A stretch of 29,410 nt of DNA from Rikenella sp031549665 (GTDB taxonomy: Bacteria > Bacteroidota > Bacteroidia > Bacteroidales > Rikenellaceae). A program made the position numbers and the translations under genes. Positions 8,128 to 16,296 of the stretch are shown here, in pieces (the first letter of the stretch is position 1; each line of letters starts with the position of its first letter). The stretch is from assembly GCA_031549665.1 (NCBI GenBank), contig JAVBPJ010000005.1, positions 1-29,410 on the forward strand. The letters run 5' to 3'. The notes under the pieces are model-generated. The model was not told where the DNA came from. It did not search any database and saw only the letters and a list, made by a program, of their open reading frames with translations.

Positions 8128-8745
8128 ATGGAAAACCTGTTAAACATATTCGTCAAGTCGATCTTCGTCGACAACATGGTATTCGCCTTCTTCTTCGGGA
8201 TGTGTTCCTACATCGCCGTGTCGAAGACCGTAAAAACCGCCATGGGCCTCGGCATCGCCGTCATCTTCGTGATGGTAATCACCGTACCCCTCAACTACCT
8301 GCTCAACCACTACGTACTGGAACCCGGAGCGCTGGCCTGGATTTCGCCGTCGATGGGCGAAGTGGACCTCAGCTTTCTGAGCTTCATCGTCTTCATCGCC
8401 GTAATCGCCTCGGTGGTGCAGTTGGTCGAAATGGTGGTCGAAAAATTCACCCCCGGCCTGTACAACTCCCTCGGTATTTTCCTGCCGCTGATCGCCGTAA
8501 ACTGCGCCATCATGGGAGGTTCGCTCTTTATGCAGGAGCGCGACTACGCCAACGTAGCCGAAGCCACCTCGTTCGCACTCGGATCGGGCATCGGCTGGTG
8601 GCTGGCCATCATCGGCATGGCCGCCATCCGCGAGAAACTCAACTACTCGAACATCCCCGCACCGCTCAAGGGAGTGGGCATCACCTTCATCATCACCGGC
8701 CTGATGGGCATCGCCTTCATGATTTTCCTCGGCATCCAACTTTAA
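8128..8745 (+). CDS. nqrE: Na+-translocating NADH:quinone reductase subunit E
   Basis: A 205-aa membrane protein paralogous to NqrD, with about six helices in opposite topology. Conserved cysteines are Cys26 in GMCSYIAVSK and Cys126 in AVNCAIMGGSLFMQERDY; with the NqrD pair they are expected to hold the iron centre that relays electrons from NqrF to NqrC. NIFVKSIFVDNMVFAFFFGM at the N-terminus is characteristic. Length is normal. nqrF begins 13 bp after the stop. Confidence 0.95.
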   Translation: MENLLNIFVKSIFVDNMVFAFFFGMCSYIAVSKTVKTAMGLGIAVIFVMVITVPLNYLLNHYVLEPGALAWISPSMGEVDLSFLSFIVFIAVIASVVQLVEMVVEKFTPGLYNSLGIFLPLIAVNCAIMGGSLFMQERDYANVAEATSFALGSGIGWWLAIIGMAAIREKLNYSNIPAPLKGVGITFIITGLMGIAFMIFLGIQL

Positions 8746-8758
8746 TAACCACCACGCG

Positions 8759-10024
8759 ATGATCCTTTTAACTGCTTCATTAACCACATCGATCGTCACG
8801 GCCATCGCGGCTTTTGTGGCCATCACGCTGATTCTGGTGGCGTTATTGCTGTACGCCAAGAAAAAACTGACCTCGTCGGGCACCGTTACCATCGACATCA
8901 ACGACGGCGAAAAATCCATCGAAGCCGAATCGGGCAGCACCCTGCTCACCACCCTGGGCGAAAACGGAGTATACCTCCCCTCGGCTTGCGGCGGAGGCGG
9001 CTCGTGCGGCATGTGCAAATGCCAGGTACTGGAAGGCGGCGGAGAGATCCTCCCCACCGAAGTGAACTTCTTCACCCGCCGCCAACAACAGGAGAAATGG
9101 CGCCTCGGCTGCCAGGTCAAGGTGAAGGAGAACCTCAAGATTCACGTTCCCGAAGAGGTGCTCGGCGTGAAGAAATGGGAGTGCGAAGTGGTATCGAACC
9201 ACAACGTAGCCACCTTCATCAAGGAGTTCGTGGTCAAACTGCCCGAGGGCGAAACCCTCAACTTCCGCGCCGGCGGCTACATCCAGATCGACGTACCCAA
9301 GTACGAAGTCGATTTTGCCAAAGACGTGGACGTGGAACCCGAATACCGCGAAGACTGGGACGCCATGAACCTTTGGTCGCTCAAGGCCGTCAACAAAGAG
9401 GAGACCTTCCGCGCCTACTCCATGGCCAACCACCCCGCCGAGGGCAACATCGTGATGCTCAACATCCGGATCGCCACCCCGCCGTGGGATCGCGCCGCCG
9501 GAGGCTTCATGAACGTTCCTCCCGGCGTCTGCTCCTCGTACATCTTCTCCCGCAAGCCCGGCGACAAGGTAACCGTTTCGGGTCCCTACGGCGAGTTCTT
9601 CATGCGCGACACCCCCAACGAAAAGATGTTTATCGGCGGCGGAGCCGGCATGGCCCCGATGCGCTCCCACATCTTCGACCTGTTCCTGACCAAAAAATGG
9701 ACGGGCCCCGCCACCTTCTGGTACGGCGCACGGAGCAAACGCGAAATTTTCTACCAGGACGATTTCGACCGTATCCAGCAGGAACATCCCAATTTCAACT
9801 ACACCATCGCCCTGTCCGACCCCAAACCCGAGGACAACTGGACCGGAAAAACCGGCTTCATCCACCAGGTAATCTACGACCAGTACCTCAGCAAACACGA
9901 GGCTCCGGAAGATATCGAATACTACCTGTGCGGCCCGCCGATGATGATCGACGCCGTTTTGAAGATGCTCGATTCGCTGGGCGTTCCCGCCGAAAACATC
10001 CTCTTCGACGATTTCGGATCCTAA
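8759..10024 (+). CDS. nqrF: Na+-translocating NADH:quinone reductase subunit F (2Fe-2S/FAD reductase)
   Basis: The 421-aa entry subunit of the complex: one N-terminal membrane helix (residues ~5-32), a ferredoxin-like 2Fe-2S domain, and a ferredoxin-NADP+ reductase-like FAD/NADH domain. The cluster ligands are Cys77, Cys83, Cys86 and Cys118, with the C-x5-C-x2-C-x31-C spacing of Vibrio NqrF. FAD binding is marked by RAYSMANHPAEG, pyrophosphate/NADH binding by MFIGGGAGMAPMRSH, and the C-terminus by YYLCGPPMMIDAVLKML and FDDFGS. It oxidises NADH on the cytoplasmic side. A terminator hairpin follows 22 bp after the stop, closing the operon. Confidence 0.95.
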   Translation: MILLTASLTTSIVTAIAAFVAITLILVALLLYAKKKLTSSGTVTIDINDGEKSIEAESGSTLLTTLGENGVYLPSACGGGGSCGMCKCQVLEGGGEILPTEVNFFTRRQQQEKWRLGCQVKVKENLKIHVPEEVLGVKKWECEVVSNHNVATFIKEFVVKLPEGETLNFRAGGYIQIDVPKYEVDFAKDVDVEPEYREDWDAMNLWSLKAVNKEETFRAYSMANHPAEGNIVMLNIRIATPPWDRAAGGFMNVPPGVCSSYIFSRKPGDKVTVSGPYGEFFMRDTPNEKMFIGGGAGMAPMRSHIFDLFLTKKWTGPATFWYGARSKREIFYQDDFDRIQQEHPNFNYTIALSDPKPEDNWTGKTGFIHQVIYDQYLSKHEAPEDIEYYLCGPPMMIDAVLKMLDSLGVPAENILFDDFGS

Positions 10025-10045
10025 CCCCCTCCTCGAAAACCCTGC

Positions 10046-10074
10046 AAGACCCCACCCGAAAGGCGGGGTCTTTT
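10046..10074 (+). terminator. Rho-independent terminator after nqrF
   Basis: AAGACCCC (10046-10053) pairs with GGGGTCTT (10065-10072), with further CC/GG pairing inside and a short loop. The right arm ends in a TTTT run. It lies just past the nqrF stop, where a transcript end for the nqr operon is expected. Confidence 0.75.
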
Positions 10075-10243
10075 CGTATCGTCTTAAAAGGAGCCTACTG
10101 CCTATAATCGGTCATTTTGTTTTCGCCTTGCAGTGGGTGTAGAAAATCCGACGGATCCAAAACAGCCGATTAAATCACGATTTTAGCTGATTTCATGAAA
10201 CATATTAAGTATTTAATCGTATAATATATACCAAAGAGGTGAG
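10075..10243. other. AT-rich intergenic leader before the DUF3575 gene
   Basis: No gene is visible in these 169 bases. The stretch, especially 10195-10232 (runs such as TATTTAATCGTATAATATATAC), is far more AT-rich than the rest of the window. A weak inverted pair AAATCA/TGATTT is present around 10170-10195. No clean TAnnTTTG box was found; a promoter is likely but cannot be placed. AAAGAGGTGAG directly precedes the ATG at 10244 but is too close to act as a standard Shine-Dalgarno. Confidence 0.4.
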
Positions 10244-10990
10244 ATGCTGTCGCCCATACATCACGTTTTCATTCTGTCCCTGATCATGTTTTGCGCAGGA
10301 GTGGAGGGGGTGTTTGGACAAGCGCCTGTTCCTGCGGCTGCGACACACGAGCCAACCACCCCGGTGCAACCCGTTTCCGGGACAAGCGGGACAGAGATCA
10401 AAATCACCCCGAACGACTCGATATTTGCTTCGAAAAATCAGGGAATCACACCAACTCTCCTACAAAAGACCCACCTAACCCTTTCTCCAGCCCTCAGAAC
10501 GAACCTGCTTTTCGATGCGATGGGAGCCCCCAACATCGGAATCGAGGTACCCATCGGGAAACATTTTTCGGCTGCAGCCGATTTTGCTTACGCCTACTGG
10601 CGAATTGACAACCTCTACGCATTACAGACCATCCAGGGAAGTATCGAAGGGAGGTACTGGTTTCGTCAGGGCGGAAAGCCGTTGACCGGATGGAATGTAG
10701 GGATTTACGGGACCTACGGAGGTCGGTATGACGTACAATGGAGGGAAGGTTATCAGGGCGATCGTTTTTTGAGCTCCGGAATAACAGGCGGATACGCAAC
10801 CGCCATAGGAAAACACCTGCTGCTTGATTTTTTACTCGGTGCAGGCTATTTTTTCACCCCCGAAGTAAGGCACTACTCCGCCCCGCAGGACGGAAACCTG
10901 ATCTGGGAAGAGACCAGATACAACGTGGGACGATTTGCCCTCACCAAAGTGCGAATCGGCTTGGTATGGCTTCCGAATTTCAAAAGATAG
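10244..10990 (+). CDS. DUF3575-family outer-membrane protein
   Basis: A 248-aa exported protein: signal peptide MLSPIHHVFILSLIMFCAGV ending near FGQA, a Pro/Thr/Ala-rich linker to about residue 80, then a domain starting LRTNLLFDAMGAPNIGIEVP. That pattern, with IGKHFSAAADFAYAYWR, GRYWFRQGGKPLTGWNVGIY and the final LTKVRIGLVWLP, matches DUF3575, a Bacteroidota family thought to form a small outer-membrane beta-barrel and often found with fimbrillin genes. Alternating hydrophobic/aromatic strands support a barrel. It leads a three-gene set, with the DUF5119-type lipoprotein starting 10 bp after its stop. A role in anchoring or assembling the surface fibre is inference from context. Confidence 0.8.
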   Translation: MLSPIHHVFILSLIMFCAGVEGVFGQAPVPAAATHEPTTPVQPVSGTSGTEIKITPNDSIFASKNQGITPTLLQKTHLTLSPALRTNLLFDAMGAPNIGIEVPIGKHFSAAADFAYAYWRIDNLYALQTIQGSIEGRYWFRQGGKPLTGWNVGIYGTYGGRYDVQWREGYQGDRFLSSGITGGYATAIGKHLLLDFLLGAGYFFTPEVRHYSAPQDGNLIWEETRYNVGRFALTKVRIGLVWLPNFKR

Positions 10991-11000
10991 AATCTTTGAA

Positions 11001-12068
11001 ATGAAAAGACTTTTACCAATTGTAACCGTTCTATCCTTGCTGGTCGGGTGCGACCAGCAACGTGATCTTTATGGCGTCTCCCCTCCGGCACTCTACATCG
11101 AGGGCGACTGGCGGCCGACCCTTTCGTTGGACAATATGAGCCAGCGGGCCACCGCCATACTCTACAACCAAAGCGGCATGGCAGCCAAAGAATACTTCAT
11201 CCGCCCAAATTGCGTTACGGCAAGAATTCCTCAAAGCGGAGAGTATAAAATTTTATTATTCAACGGGTTGATGTATTCTCCCGAGGAAACCCACCTCGAC
11301 CAGATCTATTTTTGCGGAACCGAGCAGGCCGAGACTTTCGAGGCGTGCGCACGCGAGGCGCCCGCTAACAACCGGCTGACCCGGGAAGACAGAGAGTTCA
11401 TCGCCAGCAACGACATGGAATTGCTTACCTCGCTTTGCAAGACAGCAATCATAACAGGGGAAAGCGATTATTACCTCAAATATAAAAACGGAAAAAACGG
11501 CAACACGATTCCCCCCAACCACGTCAAGGACAGCCTTTTTATGGTACCCGTGGCGGTTTCATACGAAGCGCAAGTAATGATCCAACTGGTCAATCCAAGC
11601 AGTGCGGGCATTGCCAACGGAGCGCTGCGAGGCTTTGCCGGATCGGTATTTATGGAGTCGAGACTCCCGTCCCATGCTCCAGTTACCCATCACCTACGGT
11701 TTAACAATTTAAGAATTACCAATCCGGGTACTCCGGACGATCCGGACGATCCTGAAACAGGCACCATTGAATCGCCCGTTTTCGTCACCTTCGGCCCTCC
11801 GCTCGATCTTTCCGACAGGAGGTATGAATTCTTTCTCAGCATCGTACTGAAAGATGGTACGCCATTCGAACGCACGGTAGACATTACCGACAAAATGCTC
11901 CCTGTCATTGCCAGCATCAACGCCTGCCGGACGGGAGAGACCCCTACTTCGGGCAGAATTTTCATTCCAATCAATTTATCTTTCTCCCTGCCAAAACTCT
12001 TGGACAACACCGGTATTGGTGTTAATGGCTGGGGCGATGAGGAAGTGATTCGAGTCCCCATACGATAA
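11001..12068 (+). CDS. DUF5119-type lipoprotein, fimbrial accessory candidate
   Basis: A 355-aa protein. I chose the ATG at 11001 because it gives a clean lipoprotein signal (MKRLLPIVTVLSLLVGCDQQ, lipobox LVGC); an in-frame upstream start at 10935 would overlap the DUF3575 gene and bury the signal. The first ~130 residues fit the DUF5119 pattern: YIEGDWRPTLSLDNMSQRAT, then ARIPQSGEYKILLFNGLMYS and HLDQIYFCGTEQAETFEACA. A Pro/Asp linker (NPGTPDDPDDPETG), encoded by a short tandem repeat, separates a C-terminal domain of about 110 residues. Proteins of this type accompany fimbrillin genes in Bacteroidales; anchor or minor-subunit function is inferred. The assignment is by remembered pattern, not a search. 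Confidence 0.7.
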   Translation: MKRLLPIVTVLSLLVGCDQQRDLYGVSPPALYIEGDWRPTLSLDNMSQRATAILYNQSGMAAKEYFIRPNCVTARIPQSGEYKILLFNGLMYSPEETHLDQIYFCGTEQAETFEACAREAPANNRLTREDREFIASNDMELLTSLCKTAIITGESDYYLKYKNGKNGNTIPPNHVKDSLFMVPVAVSYEAQVMIQLVNPSSAGIANGALRGFAGSVFMESRLPSHAPVTHHLRFNNLRITNPGTPDDPDDPETGTIESPVFVTFGPPLDLSDRRYEFFLSIVLKDGTPFERTVDITDKMLPVIASINACRTGETPTSGRIFIPINLSFSLPKLLDNTGIGVNGWGDEEVIRVPIR

Positions 12069-12143
12069 AAAACTTCAAACCCCTACAAAACGAACGGCAT
12101 GAACAAAAAACGATCCATTACCAACCCTCCAAAAAACAACATC

Positions 12144-13448
12144 ATGAAAACAAAAAAAATGGGTATCACAGCATTAGCCCTGTTGTTAGTAACAACAAGC
12201 TGTAACCAGGAGAGCATCGAATCGCCCGACGGCACTGGCCAACCGTTCTCTTTCCAACCCGTACTTGGCAAGCAAACCAAGGCCGTGGAGACCACTGAAT
12301 TACTGTTGCGGACCCTCGCGTCCAGCGATGCTACGGGCTTTCCTGTCAGAGGTTATGTCGCCGGGAACAGCAGCACCACCCCCTTTCTGAGCAAAAACCT
12401 CTATTACAGCGGCGGATGGATCTATAACACTGCGGTGAATCACCCCAATGTTCCGATGAATTTTTACGCCTGGTATCCTAACTCGGCCGCCATTACCACC
12501 CCTCCCAGCGGCTCGGGTACCGTGCCCCCAACTCTTGTTTACACCGTAAATGCAGCGGCAGCCAATCAAGAAGACCTGATCGCGGCCACTGTGACTGACA
12601 ACTCGAGTGCGTCTGTCCCGCTCGGCTTCGAGCACCTTCTTTCTCAGGTCAATCTTGCGGTCCAGGGCATGGAGAACATCGTCATCGAACTGAGCGACCT
12701 TAAAGTAACCGCGCTCGGTGTCGGAACCTATTCCTTCGCATCGAAGCAGTGGAGCGACCAGGAGACCGAGACCACCTACGACTATGTTGGTTCGTATGCA
12801 GAGAATGCAAACGCCGCCTACACCCCCGCCGCACCTTACAAGACCACCGGCGCCGATAACAACCTCTGTGTCATCGGCGATGGCACAAATACCAAGAAAA
12901 ACGCCCTGATGCTGATACCTCAAACTTTTAACGCCAGCAGCACCGCCAAACTCGCCTTCAATTTCAAATTGAAGACGCTGGAAGATGGCCTCCTGGCCAA
13001 CAAAACTGCCACAATCCGCCTCAACGACTTTTTCGTCACCACCTGGGAAAAGGGAAAGAGATATCTCTATGTCATCGATTTCTCGAACTACCGTAACGAG
13101 TTAGGCCCGGTTGCTTTCGCTGTTACCGTTGGCGATTGGGAACCTGCCGGTTCGTCGGTCAACCAGACGATCCTGATATCCTCCGCACTGAAACCGTCGA
13201 TGGATGCGGCTATTGCATCGCATAACATTGCCAAAGGCATTACTTCCACCCTGACAGTATTCCCGATTTGCGTATCCGACAACCCGGGAGTCATTGCATT
13301 GGATATTCCTGCTGTCAACAACTTCGTGGAAGACGACCAGATCCGCATCGAACTGCCCACCCCCGGATCCGTGGGCAATATCACACTCAATACCGCCGGT
13401 TGGACTAAGAGCACAGACGGCCGGGTGGTGATTTTCACAAAAGACTAA
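12144..13448 (+). CDS. Fimbrillin-family lipoprotein with C-terminal extension
   Basis: A 434-aa protein starting at the ATG at 12144, which gives MKTKKMGITALALLLVTTSC with lipobox TTSC; the in-frame ATG at 12099 would add 15 polar residues ahead of the signal and is less likely. The body shows fimbrillin hallmarks: FSFQPVLGKQTKA near the mature N-terminus, FPVRGYVAGN, FYAWYPNS, LGFEHLLSQVNLAVQG near residue 165, ALMLIPQTF, and WEKGKRYLYVIDF. The usual terminal strand is VTVGDWEP (around residue 330), but the protein continues for about 100 residues. It should be a lipidated, surface-exported fimbrial subunit or tip adhesin. It lies 75 bp after the DUF5119-type gene and ends the module. Confidence 0.8.
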   Translation: MKTKKMGITALALLLVTTSCNQESIESPDGTGQPFSFQPVLGKQTKAVETTELLLRTLASSDATGFPVRGYVAGNSSTTPFLSKNLYYSGGWIYNTAVNHPNVPMNFYAWYPNSAAITTPPSGSGTVPPTLVYTVNAAAANQEDLIAATVTDNSSASVPLGFEHLLSQVNLAVQGMENIVIELSDLKVTALGVGTYSFASKQWSDQETETTYDYVGSYAENANAAYTPAAPYKTTGADNNLCVIGDGTNTKKNALMLIPQTFNASSTAKLAFNFKLKTLEDGLLANKTATIRLNDFFVTTWEKGKRYLYVIDFSNYRNELGPVAFAVTVGDWEPAGSSVNQTILISSALKPSMDAAIASHNIAKGITSTLTVFPICVSDNPGVIALDIPAVNNFVEDDQIRIELPTPGSVGNITLNTAGWTKSTDGRVVIFTKD

Positions 13449-13683
13449 TTCCGCCCTGATTAACGCACAAGTCAAGCGAACGGTCAAGGCCATCCGGTTC
13501 GATACCTGAAAAATCTGCAACATCCATATCCACTGAGTGAGACACCTCACCACCCCACCGCAACAAAGGAGTTAAGGCGGTTGTAACGCAAAAAGCCCGG
13601 GACAGAGCATTCTGCTTCCCGGGCTTCTATTTAATTCATGTTGTCCAAAAGGCGCGGGTGCGGGTCTTTCGCACCGGAAAGTA
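13449..13683. other. Intergenic region before gyrA, no gene seen
   Basis: The space between the fimbrillin stop and the gyrA promoter contains the hairpin at 13593-13626 and nothing that reads as a gene. The only frames crossing it are antisense shadows of its neighbours. It marks the right edge of the accessory surface module. Confidence 0.5.
13593..13626 (+). terminator. Terminator-like hairpin after the fimbrillin gene
   Basis: AAGCCCGGGA (13593-13602) and TCCCGGGCTT (13617-13626) form a perfect 10-bp stem. The loop itself holds a small CAGA/TCTG stem. The following sequence is CTATTTAAT, so the T-tract is weak, but position and stability suggest termination of the surface-protein operon. 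Confidence 0.6.
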
Positions 13684-13714
13684 TTGCACGGATCGATAAA
13701 AAGACCTACCTTAG
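13684..13714 (+). promoter_or_regulatory. Putative gyrA promoter (-33 TTG, -7 TACCTTAG)
   Basis: TTG at 13684-13686 and TACCTTAG at 13707-13714 (one mismatch to TAnnTTTG) are separated by 20 bp, the spacing expected for a Bacteroidota sigma-70-type promoter. The box ends 24 bp before the gyrA ATG at 13739 (15 bp before an alternative GTG at 13730). Confidence 0.45.
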
Positions 13715-13738
13715 CAGGTCGAAATACACGTGAAAATA

Positions 13739-16261
13739 ATGCAAGAACTGCAAGAACAGACCGAACCCAAAGAACGCATCATAAAAGTCAACATCGAAGA
13801 GCAGATGAAGACCGCCTACATCGACTATTCGATGTCGGTGATCGTATCGCGCGCCCTGCCCGATGTCCGCGACGGCCTCAAGCCCGTTCACCGGAGAGTC
13901 CTGTACGGCATGGCCAACGAATTGAGCCTTTACTCCGACAAACCCTATAAAAAATCGGCCCGTATCGTCGGCGACGTCATGGGTAAATTCCACCCCCACG
14001 GCGACTCGTCGATCTACGACACCATGGTGCGGATGGCCCAGGAGTGGTCGCTGCGCTACCCGCTGGTAGACGGACAGGGAAACTTCGGATCGGTCGACGG
14101 CGACAGCCCCGCCGCCATGCGCTACACCGAGGCCCGGATGAAGAAAATCACCGACGAAGTGATGGCCGACATCGACAAAGAGACCGTCGACTACACCCTC
14201 AACTTCGACGACACCATCCCCGAGCCCACCGTTCTGCCCACCAAGATCCCCCTGTTGCTGGTAAACGGCACCTCCGGCATCGCCGTCGGCATGGCCACCA
14301 ACATGGCCCCCCACAACCTGGGCGAAACCATCGACGCCACCGTAGCCTACATCGACAACCCCGACATCGAAATCGCGCAACTGATCGAACTGATCAAAGC
14401 CCCCGACTTCCCCACCGGCGGCATCATCTACGGCTACGAAGGAGTCCGTGAAGCCTACGAAACGGGGCGCGGAAGGGTCGTGATGCGTTCGCGCACCGAA
14501 ATCGAACACACCGCCTCGGGCCGCGAAAGCATCATCATCACCGAGATCCCCTATCAGGTGAACAAGGCCGAGATGATCCGCAAGATCGCCGACCTGATCA
14601 ACGAAAAGAAAATCGAAGGAATCTCCTACATCAACGACGAGAGCGACCGCAACGGCATGCGCGTGGTAATCATCCTCAAGCACGACGCCGTAGCCAGCGT
14701 GGTACTGAACAACCTGTTCAAATACACCCCGCTGCAATCCACTTTCTCGGTCAACAACATCGCCCTGGTCGACGGCCGTCCCCGGGCGCTGAACCTCAAG
14801 CAGCTCATCAAATACTTCGTCCGCCACCGGCACGACGTCGTGTTGCGCCGCACCCGTTACGACCTCGACCAGGCCCAAAAGCGCGCCCACATCCTCGAAG
14901 GGCTGCTGATCGCCCAGGAGAACATCGACGAAGTGATCCGCATCATCCGCGCCGCCAAAACCCCCGACGAAGCCAAAGCCAACCTGTGCGAACGCTTCTC
15001 GCTGAGCGACCTGCAAGCCCTGGCCATCGTCGACATGCGCCTGCGCGCCCTCACCGGACTCGAACACGACAAACTCCAGAACGAATACAACGACCTGCTC
15101 AAACAGATCGCCTATTACAACGAACTGTTGCAAAGCGAATCGATGCAGATGCAAGTCATCAAGGACGAACTGCTCGAAATCAAAAACAAGTACGGCGACG
15201 CCCGCCGCAGCGAAGTCGTGCTGAGCGCCGAAGAGTTCAACCCCGAAGACTTCTACGCCGACGAAGAGGTGGTGATCACCATCTCGCACATGGGCTACAT
15301 CAAGCGCACCCCGCTCACCGAATACCGCACCCAAAGCCGGGGCGGAGTGGGCAGCAAAGGGAGCGCCACCCGCGACGAAGATTTCATCGAACACCTCTAC
15401 GTAACCACCATGCACAACACCATGCTCTTTTTCACCGAAAAAGGGCGGTGCTACTGGCTCAAAGTATACCAAATCCCCGAAGGGAACCGCACCTCGAAAG
15501 GACGCGCCATCCAAAACGTCATTCAAATCGAACCCGACGACAAAGTGCGCGCCTACATCAACGTACGCAACCTGGGCGACAAGGAGTACGTCGATAACAA
15601 CTACATCATCATGTGTACGCGCGAGGGGATCATCAAAAAGACCAGTCTCGAAGCCTACTCCCGTCCCCGCCTGAACGGCGTGAACGCCATCACCATCAAA
15701 GAGGGCGACGAGCTGATCGACGCCAAACTCACCAGCGGGAAAGCCCAAATCATTCTCGCCGCACGCGGTGGAAAGGCCATCCGCTTCGAAGAGGAGAAAG
15801 TCCGCGCCATTGGCCGCACCGCGGCCGGCGTGCGGGGCATGAACCTCGACGACGGCGACCAGGTGATCGGGATGCTCACCGTCGAGCCCGACCAAAAACT
15901 CGAAATCCTCGTCGTATCCGAAAACGGCTACGGCAAGCGCACCGACCTCGACGACTACCGCATCACCGGCCGTAGCGGAAAAGGAGTCAAAACCCTGCAA
16001 ATCACCGAAAAAACCGGCAGCCTGATCTCCATCCAGGCCGTGAGCGACGACAACGACCTGATGATCATCAACCGTTCGGGCCTCACCATCCGGATGCCCG
16101 TGTCCGAAATCCGCCAAACGGGCCGGGCCGCACAGGGCGTGCGCGTAATCAACCTGCGCGGCGGCGACGCCATCGCCTCGGTGATCGCCATCCCCAAAAG
16201 CGAAGAAGACGACGCCGAGACCGCAGAAACCCCCTCGGCCGACACCCAAGCAACCGAATAA
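13739..16261 (+). CDS. gyrA: DNA gyrase subunit A
   Basis: About 840 aa from the ATG at 13739 (an in-frame GTG at 13730 would add three residues). The N-terminal breakage-reunion domain contains YSMSVIVSRALPDVRDGLKP, the helix KFHPHGDSSIYDTMVRMAQE, and the catalytic tyrosine Tyr129 in AAMRYTEARM. GyrA cuts and rejoins DNA to introduce negative supercoils with GyrB. The C-terminal beta-pinwheel is present; its GyrA-box position reads QSRGGVGSKG, degenerate against QRRGGKG but the form I recall for Bacteroidota, which together with the pinwheel favours GyrA over ParC. The positions equivalent to E. coli Ser83 and Asp87 are Ser and Asp, the quinolone-sensitive state. The tail is acidic (KSEEDDAETAETP). 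A TPR protein follows 35 bp later. Confidence 0.95.
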   Translation: MQELQEQTEPKERIIKVNIEEQMKTAYIDYSMSVIVSRALPDVRDGLKPVHRRVLYGMANELSLYSDKPYKKSARIVGDVMGKFHPHGDSSIYDTMVRMAQEWSLRYPLVDGQGNFGSVDGDSPAAMRYTEARMKKITDEVMADIDKETVDYTLNFDDTIPEPTVLPTKIPLLLVNGTSGIAVGMATNMAPHNLGETIDATVAYIDNPDIEIAQLIELIKAPDFPTGGIIYGYEGVREAYETGRGRVVMRSRTEIEHTASGRESIIITEIPYQVNKAEMIRKIADLINEKKIEGISYINDESDRNGMRVVIILKHDAVASVVLNNLFKYTPLQSTFSVNNIALVDGRPRALNLKQLIKYFVRHRHDVVLRRTRYDLDQAQKRAHILEGLLIAQENIDEVIRIIRAAKTPDEAKANLCERFSLSDLQALAIVDMRLRALTGLEHDKLQNEYNDLLKQIAYYNELLQSESMQMQVIKDELLEIKNKYGDARRSEVVLSAEEFNPEDFYADEEVVITISHMGYIKRTPLTEYRTQSRGGVGSKGSATRDEDFIEHLYVTTMHNTMLFFTEKGRCYWLKVYQIPEGNRTSKGRAIQNVIQIEPDDKVRAYINVRNLGDKEYVDNNYIIMCTREGIIKKTSLEAYSRPRLNGVNAITIKEGDELIDAKLTSGKAQIILAARGGKAIRFEEEKVRAIGRTAAGVRGMNLDDGDQVIGMLTVEPDQKLEILVVSENGYGKRTDLDDYRITGRSGKGVKTLQITEKTGSLISIQAVSDDNDLMIINRSGLTIRMPVSEIRQTGRAAQGVRVINLRGGDAIASVIAIPKSEEDDAETAETPSADTQATE

Positions 16262-16296
16262 ACCCAACCGAACTCATTAAAAAGCAATCGAATAGC

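Noticed and set aside
10195..10232. AT-rich stretch considered as an origin or attachment site
   Set aside because: No DnaA-box cluster, integrase gene, tRNA end or flanking direct repeat was seen; an AT-rich promoter leader is the simpler reading.
10935..11000. Longer start for the DUF5119-type gene
   Set aside because: It overlaps the DUF3575 gene and would place the lipoprotein signal 22 residues inside the protein.
13706..16267. An 853-codon open frame antisense to gyrA
   Set aside because: It mirrors gyrA almost end to end; its composition (His, Asp, Val, Gly-rich) is the usual antisense product of strongly C/G-ending codons, and it shows no family motifs.
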